A stretch of 64,000 bases of DNA, from contig JAGTQG010000001.1 in assembly GCA_018396875.1 (NCBI GenBank), positions 75,077-139,076 on the forward strand, given 5' to 3'. The stretch is from Candidatus Bathyarchaeota archaeon. GTDB lineage: Archaea; Thermoproteota; Bathyarchaeia; Bathyarchaeales; Bathycorpusculaceae. The first letter of the stretch is position 1. Every line of letters begins with the position of its first letter. The notes beneath the pieces are model-generated. The model was given only the letters and a program-made list of their open reading frames with translations. It made no database searches and was not told where the DNA came from. Of this stretch, positions 1 to 9,411 are shown piece after piece. Position numbers and translations under genes: made by a program.

Positions 1-2205
1 ACGTTTCTTGCCAGTCAAGCCTTTCACGTCAACGCTTCCGTCCTCCAAAACGCCTAGATAGTTCTTTTTGCGGGAGCTGAAAACCGCGTAGCGGTAAACC
101 TTGTCCACGTCCAAGCCCATTTTAAGCGTTTTTTCAGCCCAATCTTCAAGAGCTTGTATCTGTTCCCTTGTAGGGTTTTTTAGGAAGACACTGTCGGTGT
201 CGCCGTAAAGCACTTGAATGCCTAGCTCCTCCGCCTTCTTGATTATTTGGGTTATAGAGTGTCTGCCCACAGCAGCGGTGGCTTCAGCCACTGGTGGACA
301 GTAGAGGTCGAAGGTTTCTGCACCGAAAACTCCGTAACTGGCGTTCAAAATCACTTTCAAAGCACCTTGGATTATGTTGTACCAGCTTCTAAGCTCCGGC
401 GGTAAAGTCTTATCCTTTGATTTGGGCTTGTACCAGTAAACCCGCAGGTCTCGCAACGCGCCTATTAACAGGCTTTCTAAAGCGCGTTTTTTACGGCAAA
501 CCCAGTGGGGGGTGTCTGGCACAAGGTTTGACCGGCATTCTGGATGACTGCACAAAATTGACTGATAGCCTAGGTTCCAAACTTTTATTATGGATGGGTA
601 TAGGCTTGGGAAGTCCATTACGGCTACGTTGAAGTGAACGCCTGGCACGGGTTCGACAACTATGGCGCCTTTGTACTTTTTGCCCTTGATTATGGCTTTT
701 GTGGCTGTTTTGCCTTTTAAGGCTAGGATGTCTTCCGCGTTTGGAATCAGCATGCCTTTTCGACGGTGTTCGCGGTGCATAAAGTTTCTTATCCAGCGTG
801 AGACACCTTGTCGGCTCACGTCTTCCATGGGCATGCTGCTTATCCTAGCCAAAACAAGGATCAACTTCAAAACAAGCTCGTCGTCGAAGCTTGTAAGCTT
901 GTAGGCGATCTCCGCGTCTCTGAAACAGTATTTGGCAAGTTCTGTGTAGGTTAATTCTCCTATACTCTTTTCCAGCGGTATTTTGTCCAAGCCTACTAGG
1001 GCTTTTCCAACATCGCCTAAAGTGACGTCGCGGTAGCGGTTGTTGAAGGCGTAGATTTGAATGGAACGGTTAAAGAAGAACTTGTAAAGGTCTATGTGCA
1101 CGCCGTATTTCAGCAGGCAAACGCGTTTGCCGAGTTCTATTGGGATTTCATCCCTTTTGAAGCCGAATTTTTCTGCTCTATGCGCTAAATACCGCAGGTC
1201 AAAGTCGTCGCCGTTGAAGGTGATGATGAATGGGTAATCCCACAAGACGTCAAAAACAGCTTTCATTAACGCTTCTTCAGAATCGTAAAACTCCATTTTA
1301 ACATCTGCAGGCAAACGTTCCGTGCCTTCACGCACACCCACACGTTTTAAAAGGAGCACCCGTTTCTGCCCGTCTGAACCATAAACTGAAACGCAGACTA
1401 TGGGGTATTCTGCGACGCGGGGGTCTGGCATACGCGTAGGGATCGGTGACTGCACTTCAATGTCTATGGCGGCGTAGCGAAACCTTGGCGCCGGATACTC
1501 CAACAGCCTAGCCCACTGTTCAATGTATTCAAGCTCTTCGGCGTTCGCGTCCTTAAACGTGCCGACAATTTGCTTGACCATCTTTTCAGCTTCATCCAAA
1601 AATGTTTGAACAAGACTGCCGTTCTTAACTTCGTAAACCATGCCCGGCAAAAGCCCACGGTCATAAATGTAGGATTGGTAATACTTTATTTTGGCTTCCC
1701 AAACCTTAATGGACTCAGCTGGCACTGGCACAACCTTCGGAAAATCTTCCGGAATGATGTCCCTAATACAGCCTTTTGGGCGTCCGCCAATAGCCAACGG
1801 ATCTTTAGCCACAACTTTTGTAACAGTGACTGTTTTGTCCATAAGGGGGTTATATTTTTCCTCAATTTCAAAGTGGTCGAAGCCGGGATGCTTAACCAAC
1901 CGGTCAATTTTTTCCAACTCAAGAGGTGAAAGGTTCGTGTAGCAGTATGGCTTATGTCCAGTGTTATCGTACCAAAAATAGATCCGCCCAGAAACAGGCT
2001 CGTACAGTTTTATCACGGCCTTGCCGACTTTCCCGTCGTAGGTGGCTGAGACAAAATAGGATTGTGGGAGATTTTCCGGAGCCTCAAAGCGGCGTCGCTC
2101 TTCCTCTAAGGCTTTCGTGAATGGAAGAGTTTCCCCTTCTTTTTCTTTCGGTTTTATTGTTTCTTGCATTGAGAACTCGTCGAGCCGCTTCTGGGTCAAC
2201 TTCAT
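1..2205 (-). CDS. polB: Family-B DNA polymerase (PolB), C-terminus cut by window edge
   Basis: Replicative or repair DNA polymerase with proofreading exonuclease. Reading leftward from ATG at 2205, 735 codons are open to base 1, so the thumb end is missing. Exonuclease motifs are visible as AIDIEV (Exo I), FNGDDFDLRYL (Exo II) and YCFRDAEIAY (Exo III). Polymerase motif A is DFPSLYPSII, motif B is KVILNASYGVFG and motif C is YGDTDSVF, with both catalytic Asp residues. The N-terminal beta domain (about residues 40-220) corresponds to the region that holds the uracil-sensing pocket in archaeal PolB. The N-terminus carries QKRLDEFS, which resembles a PCNA-interacting peptide. All key residues are present, so the enzyme should be active. 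Confidence 0.96.
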   Translation of the reverse strand, partial: MKLTQKRLDEFSMQETIKPKEKEGETLPFTKALEEERRRFEAPENLPQSYFVSATYDGKVGKAVIKLYEPVSGRIYFWYDNTGHKPYCYTNLSPLELEKIDRLVKHPGFDHFEIEEKYNPLMDKTVTVTKVVAKDPLAIGGRPKGCIRDIIPEDFPKVVPVPAESIKVWEAKIKYYQSYIYDRGLLPGMVYEVKNGSLVQTFLDEAEKMVKQIVGTFKDANAEELEYIEQWARLLEYPAPRFRYAAIDIEVQSPIPTRMPDPRVAEYPIVCVSVYGSDGQKRVLLLKRVGVREGTERLPADVKMEFYDSEEALMKAVFDVLWDYPFIITFNGDDFDLRYLAHRAEKFGFKRDEIPIELGKRVCLLKYGVHIDLYKFFFNRSIQIYAFNNRYRDVTLGDVGKALVGLDKIPLEKSIGELTYTELAKYCFRDAEIAYKLTSFDDELVLKLILVLARISSMPMEDVSRQGVSRWIRNFMHREHRRKGMLIPNAEDILALKGKTATKAIIKGKKYKGAIVVEPVPGVHFNVAVMDFPSLYPSIIKVWNLGYQSILCSHPECRSNLVPDTPHWVCRKKRALESLLIGALRDLRVYWYKPKSKDKTLPPELRSWYNIIQGALKVILNASYGVFGAETFDLYCPPVAEATAAVGRHSITQIIKKAEELGIQVLYGDTDSVFLKNPTREQIQALEDWAEKTLKMGLDVDKVYRYAVFSSRKKNYLGVLEDGSVDVKGLTGKKR

Positions 2206-2275
2206 TCTTTAACCTAACTTTTAATATGTGCTGGGTGGACTAAAATCTTACTAAGCCCGGCTAGGATGGTGAAGC

Positions 2276-3631
2276 TTGCTAAAGGAAGCTTGGACTTTAG
2301 CCGTTGAGGCTCTAAGTTGGATGGAGAAGGAGCGTATAAGCGAACGCTTAGCCTTGGCTCGAACAGCCAGACAGTTAGAGATAAGCGACGTGGACGCTTT
2401 ACGGCTAGCTCACGGGCTTGTCTGCGAAACAGTGCGATGCCGCAACATGATAGACCGCTTCATAAACGAGGTCTTGAAACCAAAAGCCTTAAGCGATTTC
2501 TCTTTCGGTGTCCAGTCTTTTTTGAGACTTTACGTTTACCAAACCCGCGTGGCGAAAAACTGGGATAAAGCGGACTTGGAAGAAGCCAAAAACGTGGCTA
2601 GGCTGGCTCGTTCAATCTTGGGGTGGAGAACCCTACAGCCCGTCGAGCCTTATCTTGGATTGTTGTTAACTGAAAGCCCAAAAACCCTATTTAGAAGCGT
2701 AGGCGACGAAGAACGAGTCGGTCTTTCAACCTATCACCCAACATGGTTTGTGCGGTACTGTTTCCGACTTTTTGGAAGAAGCGAAGCCCTAGCCTTTTTG
2801 GAGGCAAGCGCCAAAACCCCACCTACATACATAAGGCTGAACACCATCAAGGCATGTGAAGACGAGATTCTAAAAAGACTTGAAGAGGAAAAAGTTAAAG
2901 TGGAAAAAGTTGAGGGGCTACGCCACGCCTACAAGGTTTTGAGCACAAAGCATCCCTTGACCAGAACAAAAAGCTTCCACGAAGGCTTGTTCTACATACA
3001 GGACAAGGCAAGCTGTTATGCTGCTGAAGTGGCGGATCCTAAGCCTGGCATGATGCTTTTAGACGTTTGCGCAGCTCCCGGCGCAAAAACCACTTATTTG
3101 GCTCAGCTTATGCAAAACTGTGGCACAATCTACTCCATAGACTATTCGAGGCGTAGGATGAACACGTGGAAAAGCGAGGTTGCACGGATGGGCGTAAAAA
3201 TCGCCGAGCCAGTGATTGCAGATGCATGCAATTCCCTGCCGATAGCTGTGGAAGCTGACATGGTGGTTTTAGACCCGCCGTGCACAAGCACCGGAGCTTT
3301 CGCCAAGATCCCATCTGCCAAGTGGAGGCTTACCGCCCGTTCAGCCGAAAAGATGGCTGAAATCCAGTGGCAGATGCTGGAGAACTGCGCTGAAAAACTG
3401 AAGCCCGGCGGCACATTGGTCTATTCCACATGTAGCATAACAGTTGAAGAGAATGAGATGTTAATTGAACGTTTTCTGAAATGGCATCCAGAATTCCAAC
3501 TGGCCGAAATAACTCCAAAAATAGGACTGCCCGGACTTAGAGGCTTAACAAAATGCCAAAGGCTTTATCCTCACATGCACGAATGCAACGGCTTCTTCAT
3601 AGCAAAACTAGTAAAAAGTTATGCGCACTAA
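2276..3631 (+). CDS. NOL1/NOP2/Sun-family RNA (cytosine-5) methyltransferase
   Basis: SAM-dependent methyltransferase that makes m5C in tRNA or rRNA. The protein has 451 residues. An N-terminal helical NusB-like region (about 1-150) precedes a Rossmann methyltransferase domain. The SAM loop is CAAPGAKTTYLA near residue 264. The two catalytic cysteines lie in DPPCTSTG (about 332) and YSTCSITVEENE (about 383), so both the PPC and TCS motifs are intact. The start is TTG at 2276, preceded by a GGTGA ribosome site. It is divergent from the PolB gene with a short intergenic region. The exact RNA target (tRNA C48/C49 or rRNA) cannot be told from sequence. Confidence 0.93.
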   Translation: MLKEAWTLAVEALSWMEKERISERLALARTARQLEISDVDALRLAHGLVCETVRCRNMIDRFINEVLKPKALSDFSFGVQSFLRLYVYQTRVAKNWDKADLEEAKNVARLARSILGWRTLQPVEPYLGLLLTESPKTLFRSVGDEERVGLSTYHPTWFVRYCFRLFGRSEALAFLEASAKTPPTYIRLNTIKACEDEILKRLEEEKVKVEKVEGLRHAYKVLSTKHPLTRTKSFHEGLFYIQDKASCYAAEVADPKPGMMLLDVCAAPGAKTTYLAQLMQNCGTIYSIDYSRRRMNTWKSEVARMGVKIAEPVIADACNSLPIAVEADMVVLDPPCTSTGAFAKIPSAKWRLTARSAEKMAEIQWQMLENCAEKLKPGGTLVYSTCSITVEENEMLIERFLKWHPEFQLAEITPKIGLPGLRGLTKCQRLYPHMHECNGFFIAKLVKSYAH

Positions 3632-3683
3632 ACCTAGTTGCCTCTGGCATTAGCTCATCAAGGGATTTTCTTGCAGAACTTTT

Positions 3684-4616
3684 CTAACCCTTCTTTGCTT
3701 TTTCTATACAGCATAGCATTTCAAAAATCACTTTTGCCGCTTGTATGGCCGTAACCCCTTGATCAAAGTTCGGTGCAACCTCCACAACGTCAAAACCCAC
3801 CACACGCTTGTCGCAGACACTACCTAAAATGTCCAGAAACGTGGGTGCATCCAAACCCTCTGGTTCCGGGTTCTGCACAGCCGGAGCATACGCCGGGTCG
3901 AGAACATCCACGTCTATGGACAAGTAAAGATTCTTACACTTTTCCAGTTCCTTCAAAAGCCGGTTTGCGGTTTTTTCGCTGCCCATTTTCCTTATTTGAT
4001 GCGCCGTGAAAAACTCTATTCCAACTTTTTTGGCGTATTCAAGCTCTTCTTTGCAGACGGCTCTTGTCCCCACTTCTAGGATTTTCGCTGGCTTTAACTG
4101 CTCATTCGCTCTCCGCATGAACGTGGTGTGCGAAAGCTTTAATCCCATGAACTCGTCGCGAAGGTCGAGGTGAGCGTCAAAACTGACGATGGCGGTTTGC
4201 GAAAAATCAACATCCAAACCTTTCAAAACGCCCAATGTTATGGTGTGTTCGCCCCCAATTACAACAGGCATTTTTCCAGCTTCTCTAATCTCTCTAACAA
4301 CTTTTGCAAGCCTTTCAAGCGTTTGTTCCGTGTCTGTGGAGACATGCAAGTCCCCCAAGTCATGGATTCGCAAATCTTCCACATCTACGCCACTGCGGAA
4401 GCTGTAGGTTTCAATGTTCAGAGAAGCCATCCTGATAGCATTTGGACCGAAGCGTGCACCAGTTCTAAAAGTGCTTGTCACATCGAAGGACACGCCTAAA
4501 ACCACGTAGTCAGCCTCTTCAAAAGCCTTTTGAAAGCCGCTAAAAACGTTAGGCTGAGAAACAAAAAGTTCCCTGAAACCCATCCACATTACTTCCTTCA
4601 ATTTTGCTTTAAACAT
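3684..4616 (-). CDS. speB: Agmatinase / arginase-family ureohydrolase
   Basis: Binuclear-manganese ureohydrolase of about 310 residues, the usual family length. Metal ligands are visible in GGEHTIT (about residue 121), SFDAHLDLRDE (about 147) and SIDVDVLDPAYAPA (about 235). The VQNPEPEGL segment matches the substrate loop of archaeal agmatinases. The likely reaction is agmatine to putrescine plus urea. A homologous enzyme on aminopropylagmatine, giving spermidine, is equally possible because thermophilic archaea use that route. SpeD and BpsA are encoded about 28 kb away, which supports a polyamine role. The start may be internal at 4589 or 4583, where an AAGGAA element is better spaced than the GGTGA abutting 4616. 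Confidence 0.88.
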   Translation of the reverse strand: MFKAKLKEVMWMGFRELFVSQPNVFSGFQKAFEEADYVVLGVSFDVTSTFRTGARFGPNAIRMASLNIETYSFRSGVDVEDLRIHDLGDLHVSTDTEQTLERLAKVVREIREAGKMPVVIGGEHTITLGVLKGLDVDFSQTAIVSFDAHLDLRDEFMGLKLSHTTFMRRANEQLKPAKILEVGTRAVCKEELEYAKKVGIEFFTAHQIRKMGSEKTANRLLKELEKCKNLYLSIDVDVLDPAYAPAVQNPEPEGLDAPTFLDILGSVCDKRVVGFDVVEVAPNFDQGVTAIQAAKVIFEMLCCIEKAKKG

Positions 4617-4659
4617 TCACCTTTTAAGCTCTAAAATTCTTTCGCTTTAGTTAAGCGTG

Positions 4660-6345
4660 CTACAGACTTGAAGCCAAAAATGTAGTGGCTGTGGGGGTGC
4701 GTTTTCGTCTATTCAGATGCAAATAGTAGGCTGTGGAGGCTAGGACTGCAAATATGGCGAGCACCGCCAACGCAAGCCAATACAAGGGGATGCCGGCGAA
4801 GCCCTCGGCTGTAACAGCCTTAACCACATAATAGTTTTCCGCTGACCTTGCAGTGTTCCCAGCCTTGTCAACACATTCCACGTAGAAAATCACCGTGCTA
4901 CCTTCTTCAAATCCTCGAATTGTAGCCGTCCAGTTGCCATCCTGCAAAGCCATAGAAATTTTCTGCCACTCTTCGCCTAGACGCTTAAACCATAAGGAAA
5001 CGCTTCTTATTCCGCTGCCTATCTCGGTTATTTGAGCAGTAACAGTCACTGTTCTGTTCGTTGTTGGTGTTTCAGGCGTCCACTTCACGCTGTTTATTGT
5101 TGGCGCCGTGTTATCCACAACGACTATCACTTGTTTCTCAGCTTTGTTCCCTGCCTTATCCACAGCCACCAGCGTGATTCTATATTCGCCGTCGCCATAT
5201 TCCGCCGTTTTCCACACGTAAATTTGAGTTTTCGCTTCCCACGTGTGGACTGCCTCGTTTATTGTTAGCTCTATATGGTCAAAGTTTGCATCGTCAGAGA
5301 GAACTTCAACCAGCACCAGTCCACTAACAAAACTTCCGTCAAGAGGTTGAAGGATTGCAACTTCAGGCGGGGTGTTGTCAACCACTATGGAAAGAGTGCT
5401 CTCCACAACGTTTCCAGCCTTGTCAAGCGCCCTCAATTTAAGCTCATGAACCCCATCGTTAAGCGCGACAGCGTCAATCACATACGTGTACGTCCCCGTC
5501 TGGTTCCACAAGTTCAAGAGCACGTCGTCAAGCATCAACTTGGCTTCGCAAAGATTATCATCGTACACATAAAACGTGACATTCACAGTTTTTGATAGGA
5601 AGCTTCCGTTTTTAGGCATAAGGAAAACGGCGACTGGCAAATATTGATCCTCAACGCTGTAGGAGCATAAATCTAAAGAGGCTATGTTTCCTGCATGATC
5701 GACCGCGGACACTTTATACTGGACCGTCGTACCGTAAGGAAAACTTGGAATAGTCGCTGTGTACATTGTTCCGTTTTGCGTCATAACCATGGTTGTCCAA
5801 TCGACGCCAGTCGAGTAGGATAGGCAAAGTTCTTTAACGCCGCTGGCGTTGGTTGGCTCTGTTGCGTTTACGATCACCATGACGGTTTCGTTATAGTTTG
5901 GTTTGGCTGGAAATTGCTTGATGAAGGTTATGGTTGGAGGGTGAAAGTCGCCTACCACATAGATGTATTCCCCAGAACACGCCTTGTTTCCAGCCTTGTC
6001 GAAAGCGCAAACCTTGTAGGCTAATGTTGAATTGTAGGGTAAGGCTGGAATCTCAGCGAAGAATAGGCTGCCGTTTCGATCCATGCCTATTTCAAATTTT
6101 TGTTCTCCGTTAAGTATACAGCACAAGGTTGCGTTAGCAACACCACTTTTAGAGTCCGTGATGTAAGCCAAAACAAGAACGCTATCCTCATATTCAGGAA
6201 CTTTTGGGTGTTGCATTACCCAATGAATCTTCGGAGGCTTGCGATCCCAGCGTCCACATCCAACCGCAAGCGGCGCATAAACTGAAACAACAATTAGCAC
6301 TGCTAAAATGGCTGCAAACATGGTGAAACATTTGGTTTTAGACAT
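4660..6345 (-). CDS. Secreted Ig-like repeat surface protein with C-terminal membrane anchor
   Basis: Hypothetical cell-surface protein of 561 residues. An N-terminal signal peptide (basic MSKTK, hydrophobic 9-27, small residues before GC) is followed by about five beta-rich repeats. Their recurring signatures are DKAGN or DHAGN and VDNTPP or VDNTAP, typical of bacterial/archaeal Ig-like and Y_Y_Y-type modules. One transmembrane helix lies near residues 515-540 and is followed by a basic HLNRRKR stretch, which places the repeats outside the cell. A TATA-like element (CTTTTATAGG on the minus strand, near 6380-6390) lies just upstream. The function is unknown; adhesion or S-layer association is a guess. 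Confidence 0.75.
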   Translation of the reverse strand: MSKTKCFTMFAAILAVLIVVSVYAPLAVGCGRWDRKPPKIHWVMQHPKVPEYEDSVLVLAYITDSKSGVANATLCCILNGEQKFEIGMDRNGSLFFAEIPALPYNSTLAYKVCAFDKAGNKACSGEYIYVVGDFHPPTITFIKQFPAKPNYNETVMVIVNATEPTNASGVKELCLSYSTGVDWTTMVMTQNGTMYTATIPSFPYGTTVQYKVSAVDHAGNIASLDLCSYSVEDQYLPVAVFLMPKNGSFLSKTVNVTFYVYDDNLCEAKLMLDDVLLNLWNQTGTYTYVIDAVALNDGVHELKLRALDKAGNVVESTLSIVVDNTPPEVAILQPLDGSFVSGLVLVEVLSDDANFDHIELTINEAVHTWEAKTQIYVWKTAEYGDGEYRITLVAVDKAGNKAEKQVIVVVDNTAPTINSVKWTPETPTTNRTVTVTAQITEIGSGIRSVSLWFKRLGEEWQKISMALQDGNWTATIRGFEEGSTVIFYVECVDKAGNTARSAENYYVVKAVTAEGFAGIPLYWLALAVLAIFAVLASTAYYLHLNRRKRTPTATTFLASSL

Positions 6346-6493
6346 GCCTTCTCTTTCTCCAATAGCAATGCAAACACATGCCTATAAAAGAGGTATTTCA
6401 GAATGGAAATATCAGACGCTGCTCAGAGGGAGGCATATAATTTATTAATCTAATGGCATTTCAATTAATGCGTTAACTCGGAAGGCGGATAAC

Positions 6494-6853
6494 ATGAGTT
6501 TAAAGTTAAAGCTGAAGGTGGAGGACGCTGGAATTTTAGCGGCGTCTATTTTCCACGTGGCAATAGGTATCGCGTGTTTTGTTGTTCTCGCCCTTGTAGA
6601 CCCTGGACTGGCCCACATTGGGCTTCTTGGCATAATCAGTTTAGCCACAGCTTATGGGCTGTTCAAACGAAGGTTTTGGGCGCTCTGGAGCATATTCGTT
6701 GTCGCATTTATGGCTACTGTTTTATCGTTTTCCATGATTTACTTCACCATGGGAAGCGACATCCTAATTGACATAACAATGATAGTCTACTTGATCTTAA
6801 CATGGATATTCACAGTTTATGTAGCCTCGAAAAGGGGTAAACTTGGGTTTTAG
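6494..6853 (+). CDS. Small polytopic membrane protein, unknown function
   Basis: A 119-residue protein with a short basic N-terminus and about four hydrophobic helices (residues 12-35, 38-56, 60-84 and 90-111), separated by the basic loop FKRRF and ending KRGKLGF. No catalytic motif is apparent and I do not recognise the family. A TATA-like sequence (CATATAATTT, 6434-6443) lies upstream, and the ATG at 6494 has a GGCGGAT ribosome site. Its stop overlaps the end of the convergent moeA gene by 4 bases. Confidence 0.6.
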   Translation: MSLKLKLKVEDAGILAASIFHVAIGIACFVVLALVDPGLAHIGLLGIISLATAYGLFKRRFWALWSIFVVAFMATVLSFSMIYFTMGSDILIDITMIVYLILTWIFTVYVASKRGKLGF

Positions 6854-8103
6854 GACTTAATACACGCTTTTTCACTTTTGAAAAGGTGAACCATAACTTC
6901 CTCGCCTTCATCTACAAATTGTTGGTTTTCTGGAATTTCAATGAAACCGTCAGCTCTCAGAAGGGTTGTTATGGCGCCTGAAAGCCCCATTGGAACGGGC
7001 TCCGCCACCAGTTTGCCAGATTCCTCTTTAAGTTTCACGGTAACGAAGGTTTTTCTCCCCCTCGCTGGAAACATTCGCGTTGAAGCCAAAGCCTTAACGG
7101 TGGCATATTTTGTTGGCATCCTCCCAGCCATACATTCTATCACCGGACGCACCAACAAATGGAAAATGAGCAATGCAGAGGTCGGATGCCCAGGCAACGC
7201 GAAAATGGGTTTTCCGTCAACCACAGCCACCGTTGTTGGTTTTCCAGGCTTTATGGCGATTCCACAGACAACGACGCCGGGTTTTCCAAGTTGACTTAGG
7301 GTTGTTGGCATAACATCTTTGGGACCGACGGAGACGCCACCCGAGGTTACAACCATGTCGGCTGAAGCTAAAGCCGTTTTTAGTGCTTTTTCAAGTTCGG
7401 CTGCTTCGTCTGGAAAAACTCCAAGGTAAACTGGTTTTCCGCCGCTTTCTTGAACCGCAGCGCTTAAGCTGTAAGCGTTTATATCGTAAATTTTTGCCGG
7501 CGCAAGAGGTTTGCCTGGTTCAGTTACTTCCGCGCCGGTTGAGAGAACCGCCACTTTTGGAACCTTGTAAACTTTTACTTTGGCGCGCCCCACAGCGGCT
7601 ATGGCGCCTATTTCTCGCGCTGTTAAAAGCTGCCCTTTCCGTGCTACAACTTCGCCCTTTTTTATGTCGGCTCCAGCCTTCATGATGTTCCCGTCTCTTG
7701 CCGCAGCTACGTAAACATAGACTTCGCCGTTTTTCCGCTCAGCGTCCTCAAGCATTACAACGGCGTCTGCGCCTTCAGGTATAGGGGCGCCGGTCATTAT
7801 TTCAGCGGCAGTTCCATGTTCGACTCTGATTTTTGGCTTCTCTCCAACACATACCATTCCACAGAGCTTCAGTTTCACTGGCTTGTTTTCATCAGCCCCA
7901 AAAGTGTCTTCAGCTTTAACGGCATAGCCGTCCACCGTTGAACGATTAAAGGGCGGAATGTCAATTTCCGCCACAACGTCCTCGGCTAGAACGCGGTTAA
8001 AAGCCTCTAGCAGTGGAATTTCCTCCACGCCCAACGGTTTAGCTTCAAAATGTTTTTGGATTACCAGTTTTGCCTCTTCGAGGGTAAGAAGTCTCCTAAA
8101 CAT
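6850..8103 (-). CDS. moeA: Molybdopterin molybdenumtransferase MoeA, copy 1
   Basis: Inserts molybdate or tungstate into adenylylated molybdopterin in cofactor synthesis. The recognisable MoeA core contains FNRSTVDGYAVKAEDTFGA, the MTGAPIPEGADAVVMLED loop, the VLSTGAEV strand, TSGGVSVGPKD with the metal-site region, and PGHPTSALL. The C-terminal domain IV ends in EVMVHLFK. I set the start at ATG 8103 (MFRRLLTLEEAK). Here the gene overlaps the upstream moeA stop by eight bases, and the extra residues encoded beyond it are shadow of that gene. The tandem pair suggests one paralogue for Mo and one for W, but that split is inference. Confidence 0.92.
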   Translation of the reverse strand: MFRRLLTLEEAKLVIQKHFEAKPLGVEEIPLLEAFNRVLAEDVVAEIDIPPFNRSTVDGYAVKAEDTFGADENKPVKLKLCGMVCVGEKPKIRVEHGTAAEIMTGAPIPEGADAVVMLEDAERKNGEVYVYVAAARDGNIMKAGADIKKGEVVARKGQLLTAREIGAIAAVGRAKVKVYKVPKVAVLSTGAEVTEPGKPLAPAKIYDINAYSLSAAVQESGGKPVYLGVFPDEAAELEKALKTALASADMVVTSGGVSVGPKDVMPTTLSQLGKPGVVVCGIAIKPGKPTTVAVVDGKPIFALPGHPTSALLIFHLLVRPVIECMAGRMPTKYATVKALASTRMFPARGRKTFVTVKLKEESGKLVAEPVPMGLSGAITTLLRADGFIEIPENQQFVDEGEEVMVHLFKSEKACIKS

Positions 8104-9352
8104 GTTCACCAGTTGCCTCCACAGCGTCGAAAAGGTGTACCAGCACCGTTTCGCCTTCCTCCAAGCCTTCGCGGTTTTCGGGAACAACCACGTAGCCATT
8201 GGCCTTCGTCATGGTGGAAAGTACGCCGGAGCCCCTAGCGCTTATGGGTTCAGCGTAAAACTCACCGTTGCATTGGAAGACGCGCACACGCACAAACGTT
8301 TTCCGACCAAGAGCTGTTGATATTCTCCGCGTCAGCTTCGCCTTTAAGACTGGTCTAGACTCGTGTTCCGCTCCCAGCATCTTGAGAATTAACGGTCCAG
8401 CGAAAACTTCAAAGCCGAACATGGCGGCGACAGGGTTTCCCGAAAGCACTATTACTGGCTTGTTGTTTATCACGGCGAGAGCTGTAGGCATGGCTGGTCG
8501 CATGGCTACTCCATGAACGACTACGCCTGGCTTGCCAATGCTGTTTATGACTGCTGGAACAAGGTCTGAGGCGCCGACGCTTGTGCCGCCTGTGGTCACA
8601 ACCACATCAGCCTTTTCTAGTCCAAGCCTAATTTTTCCAAAAATCTCCTCTATATCGTCCCTTGCTATACCCAAGTCCACTGGTTCGGCGCCGAGCTCAC
8701 GGCATAAGGAGGCTATAACCAGCCTATTAACTTCGTAAACCTGATTTTCCCCTAGTGTTTTTCCAATCTCTACAAGCTCGTTTCCAGTGGCTAAAACCGC
8801 CACCTTCGGCTTTTCATAAACGCGTACTTGGTTTTTGCCTAAAGCAGCAATAAGCCCTAAATGATGAGGTTTTAAACGGGTTCCAGCTTTAACAGCCACC
8901 TCGCCCTTTGCAACGTCTTCTCCCCTTTTTGAAACATTTTCGCCAGGTGCAACAGCAACCAAAACTTCTATTTCGTTGTCGCTGACCCGTTTAGTATGCT
9001 CCAACATTAAAACGGCGTTTGCCCCTTTGGGAAGAGGAGTTCCGGTCCAAACTTGTTTGGCTTCTCCAACTTTAACCTCGTCTGCATGGGTTAACCTAAA
9101 TCTTTTCGGCTTAAACTGCGAGGCTCCAAAAGTGTCTTCAGCTCTGACAGCATAACCGTCCACCGCCGACCTGTCAAATCTTGGCAAGTCTTCATCTGCC
9201 ACTATGTCTTCGGCTAAAACTCGGTTAAGCGCCTCAGCCAATGGAACAACTACCGTTCTTCTTTCAATTTTTAAATTGTTGAAGAGCTTCTGCCTCGCCT
9301 CTTCAATGGTTACGAGTTTTTGAAAGCCTTTCAATCTAACCAGAAGAGACAC
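8096..9352 (-). CDS. moeA: Molybdopterin molybdenumtransferase MoeA, copy 2
   Basis: Second MoeA paralogue of 418 residues, first in the leftward pair. The core shows DRSAVDGYAVRAEDTFGA, WTGTPLPKGANAVLMLEH, VLATGNELVEIG, TTGGTSVGASDLVP and LSGNPVAAM, the last in place of the PGHPTSAL loop of its neighbour. Domain IV ends in ETVLVHLFD. The two proteins are clearly diverged, so this is an old duplication and not a recent tandem copy. The start is GTG 9352; a TTG at 9334 is possible. A MoaD-like sulphur carrier is encoded at 24.0-24.3 kb. Confidence 0.92.
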   Translation of the reverse strand: MSLLVRLKGFQKLVTIEEARQKLFNNLKIERRTVVVPLAEALNRVLAEDIVADEDLPRFDRSAVDGYAVRAEDTFGASQFKPKRFRLTHADEVKVGEAKQVWTGTPLPKGANAVLMLEHTKRVSDNEIEVLVAVAPGENVSKRGEDVAKGEVAVKAGTRLKPHHLGLIAALGKNQVRVYEKPKVAVLATGNELVEIGKTLGENQVYEVNRLVIASLCRELGAEPVDLGIARDDIEEIFGKIRLGLEKADVVVTTGGTSVGASDLVPAVINSIGKPGVVVHGVAMRPAMPTALAVINNKPVIVLSGNPVAAMFGFEVFAGPLILKMLGAEHESRPVLKAKLTRRISTALGRKTFVRVRVFQCNGEFYAEPISARGSGVLSTMTKANGYVVVPENREGLEEGETVLVHLFDAVEATGEHV

Positions 9353-9411
9353 CTACAAACAGCACACATGCTTTGCTGAAAAAGATATCGCCCAATTCCT
9401 CTAGAAATTGT

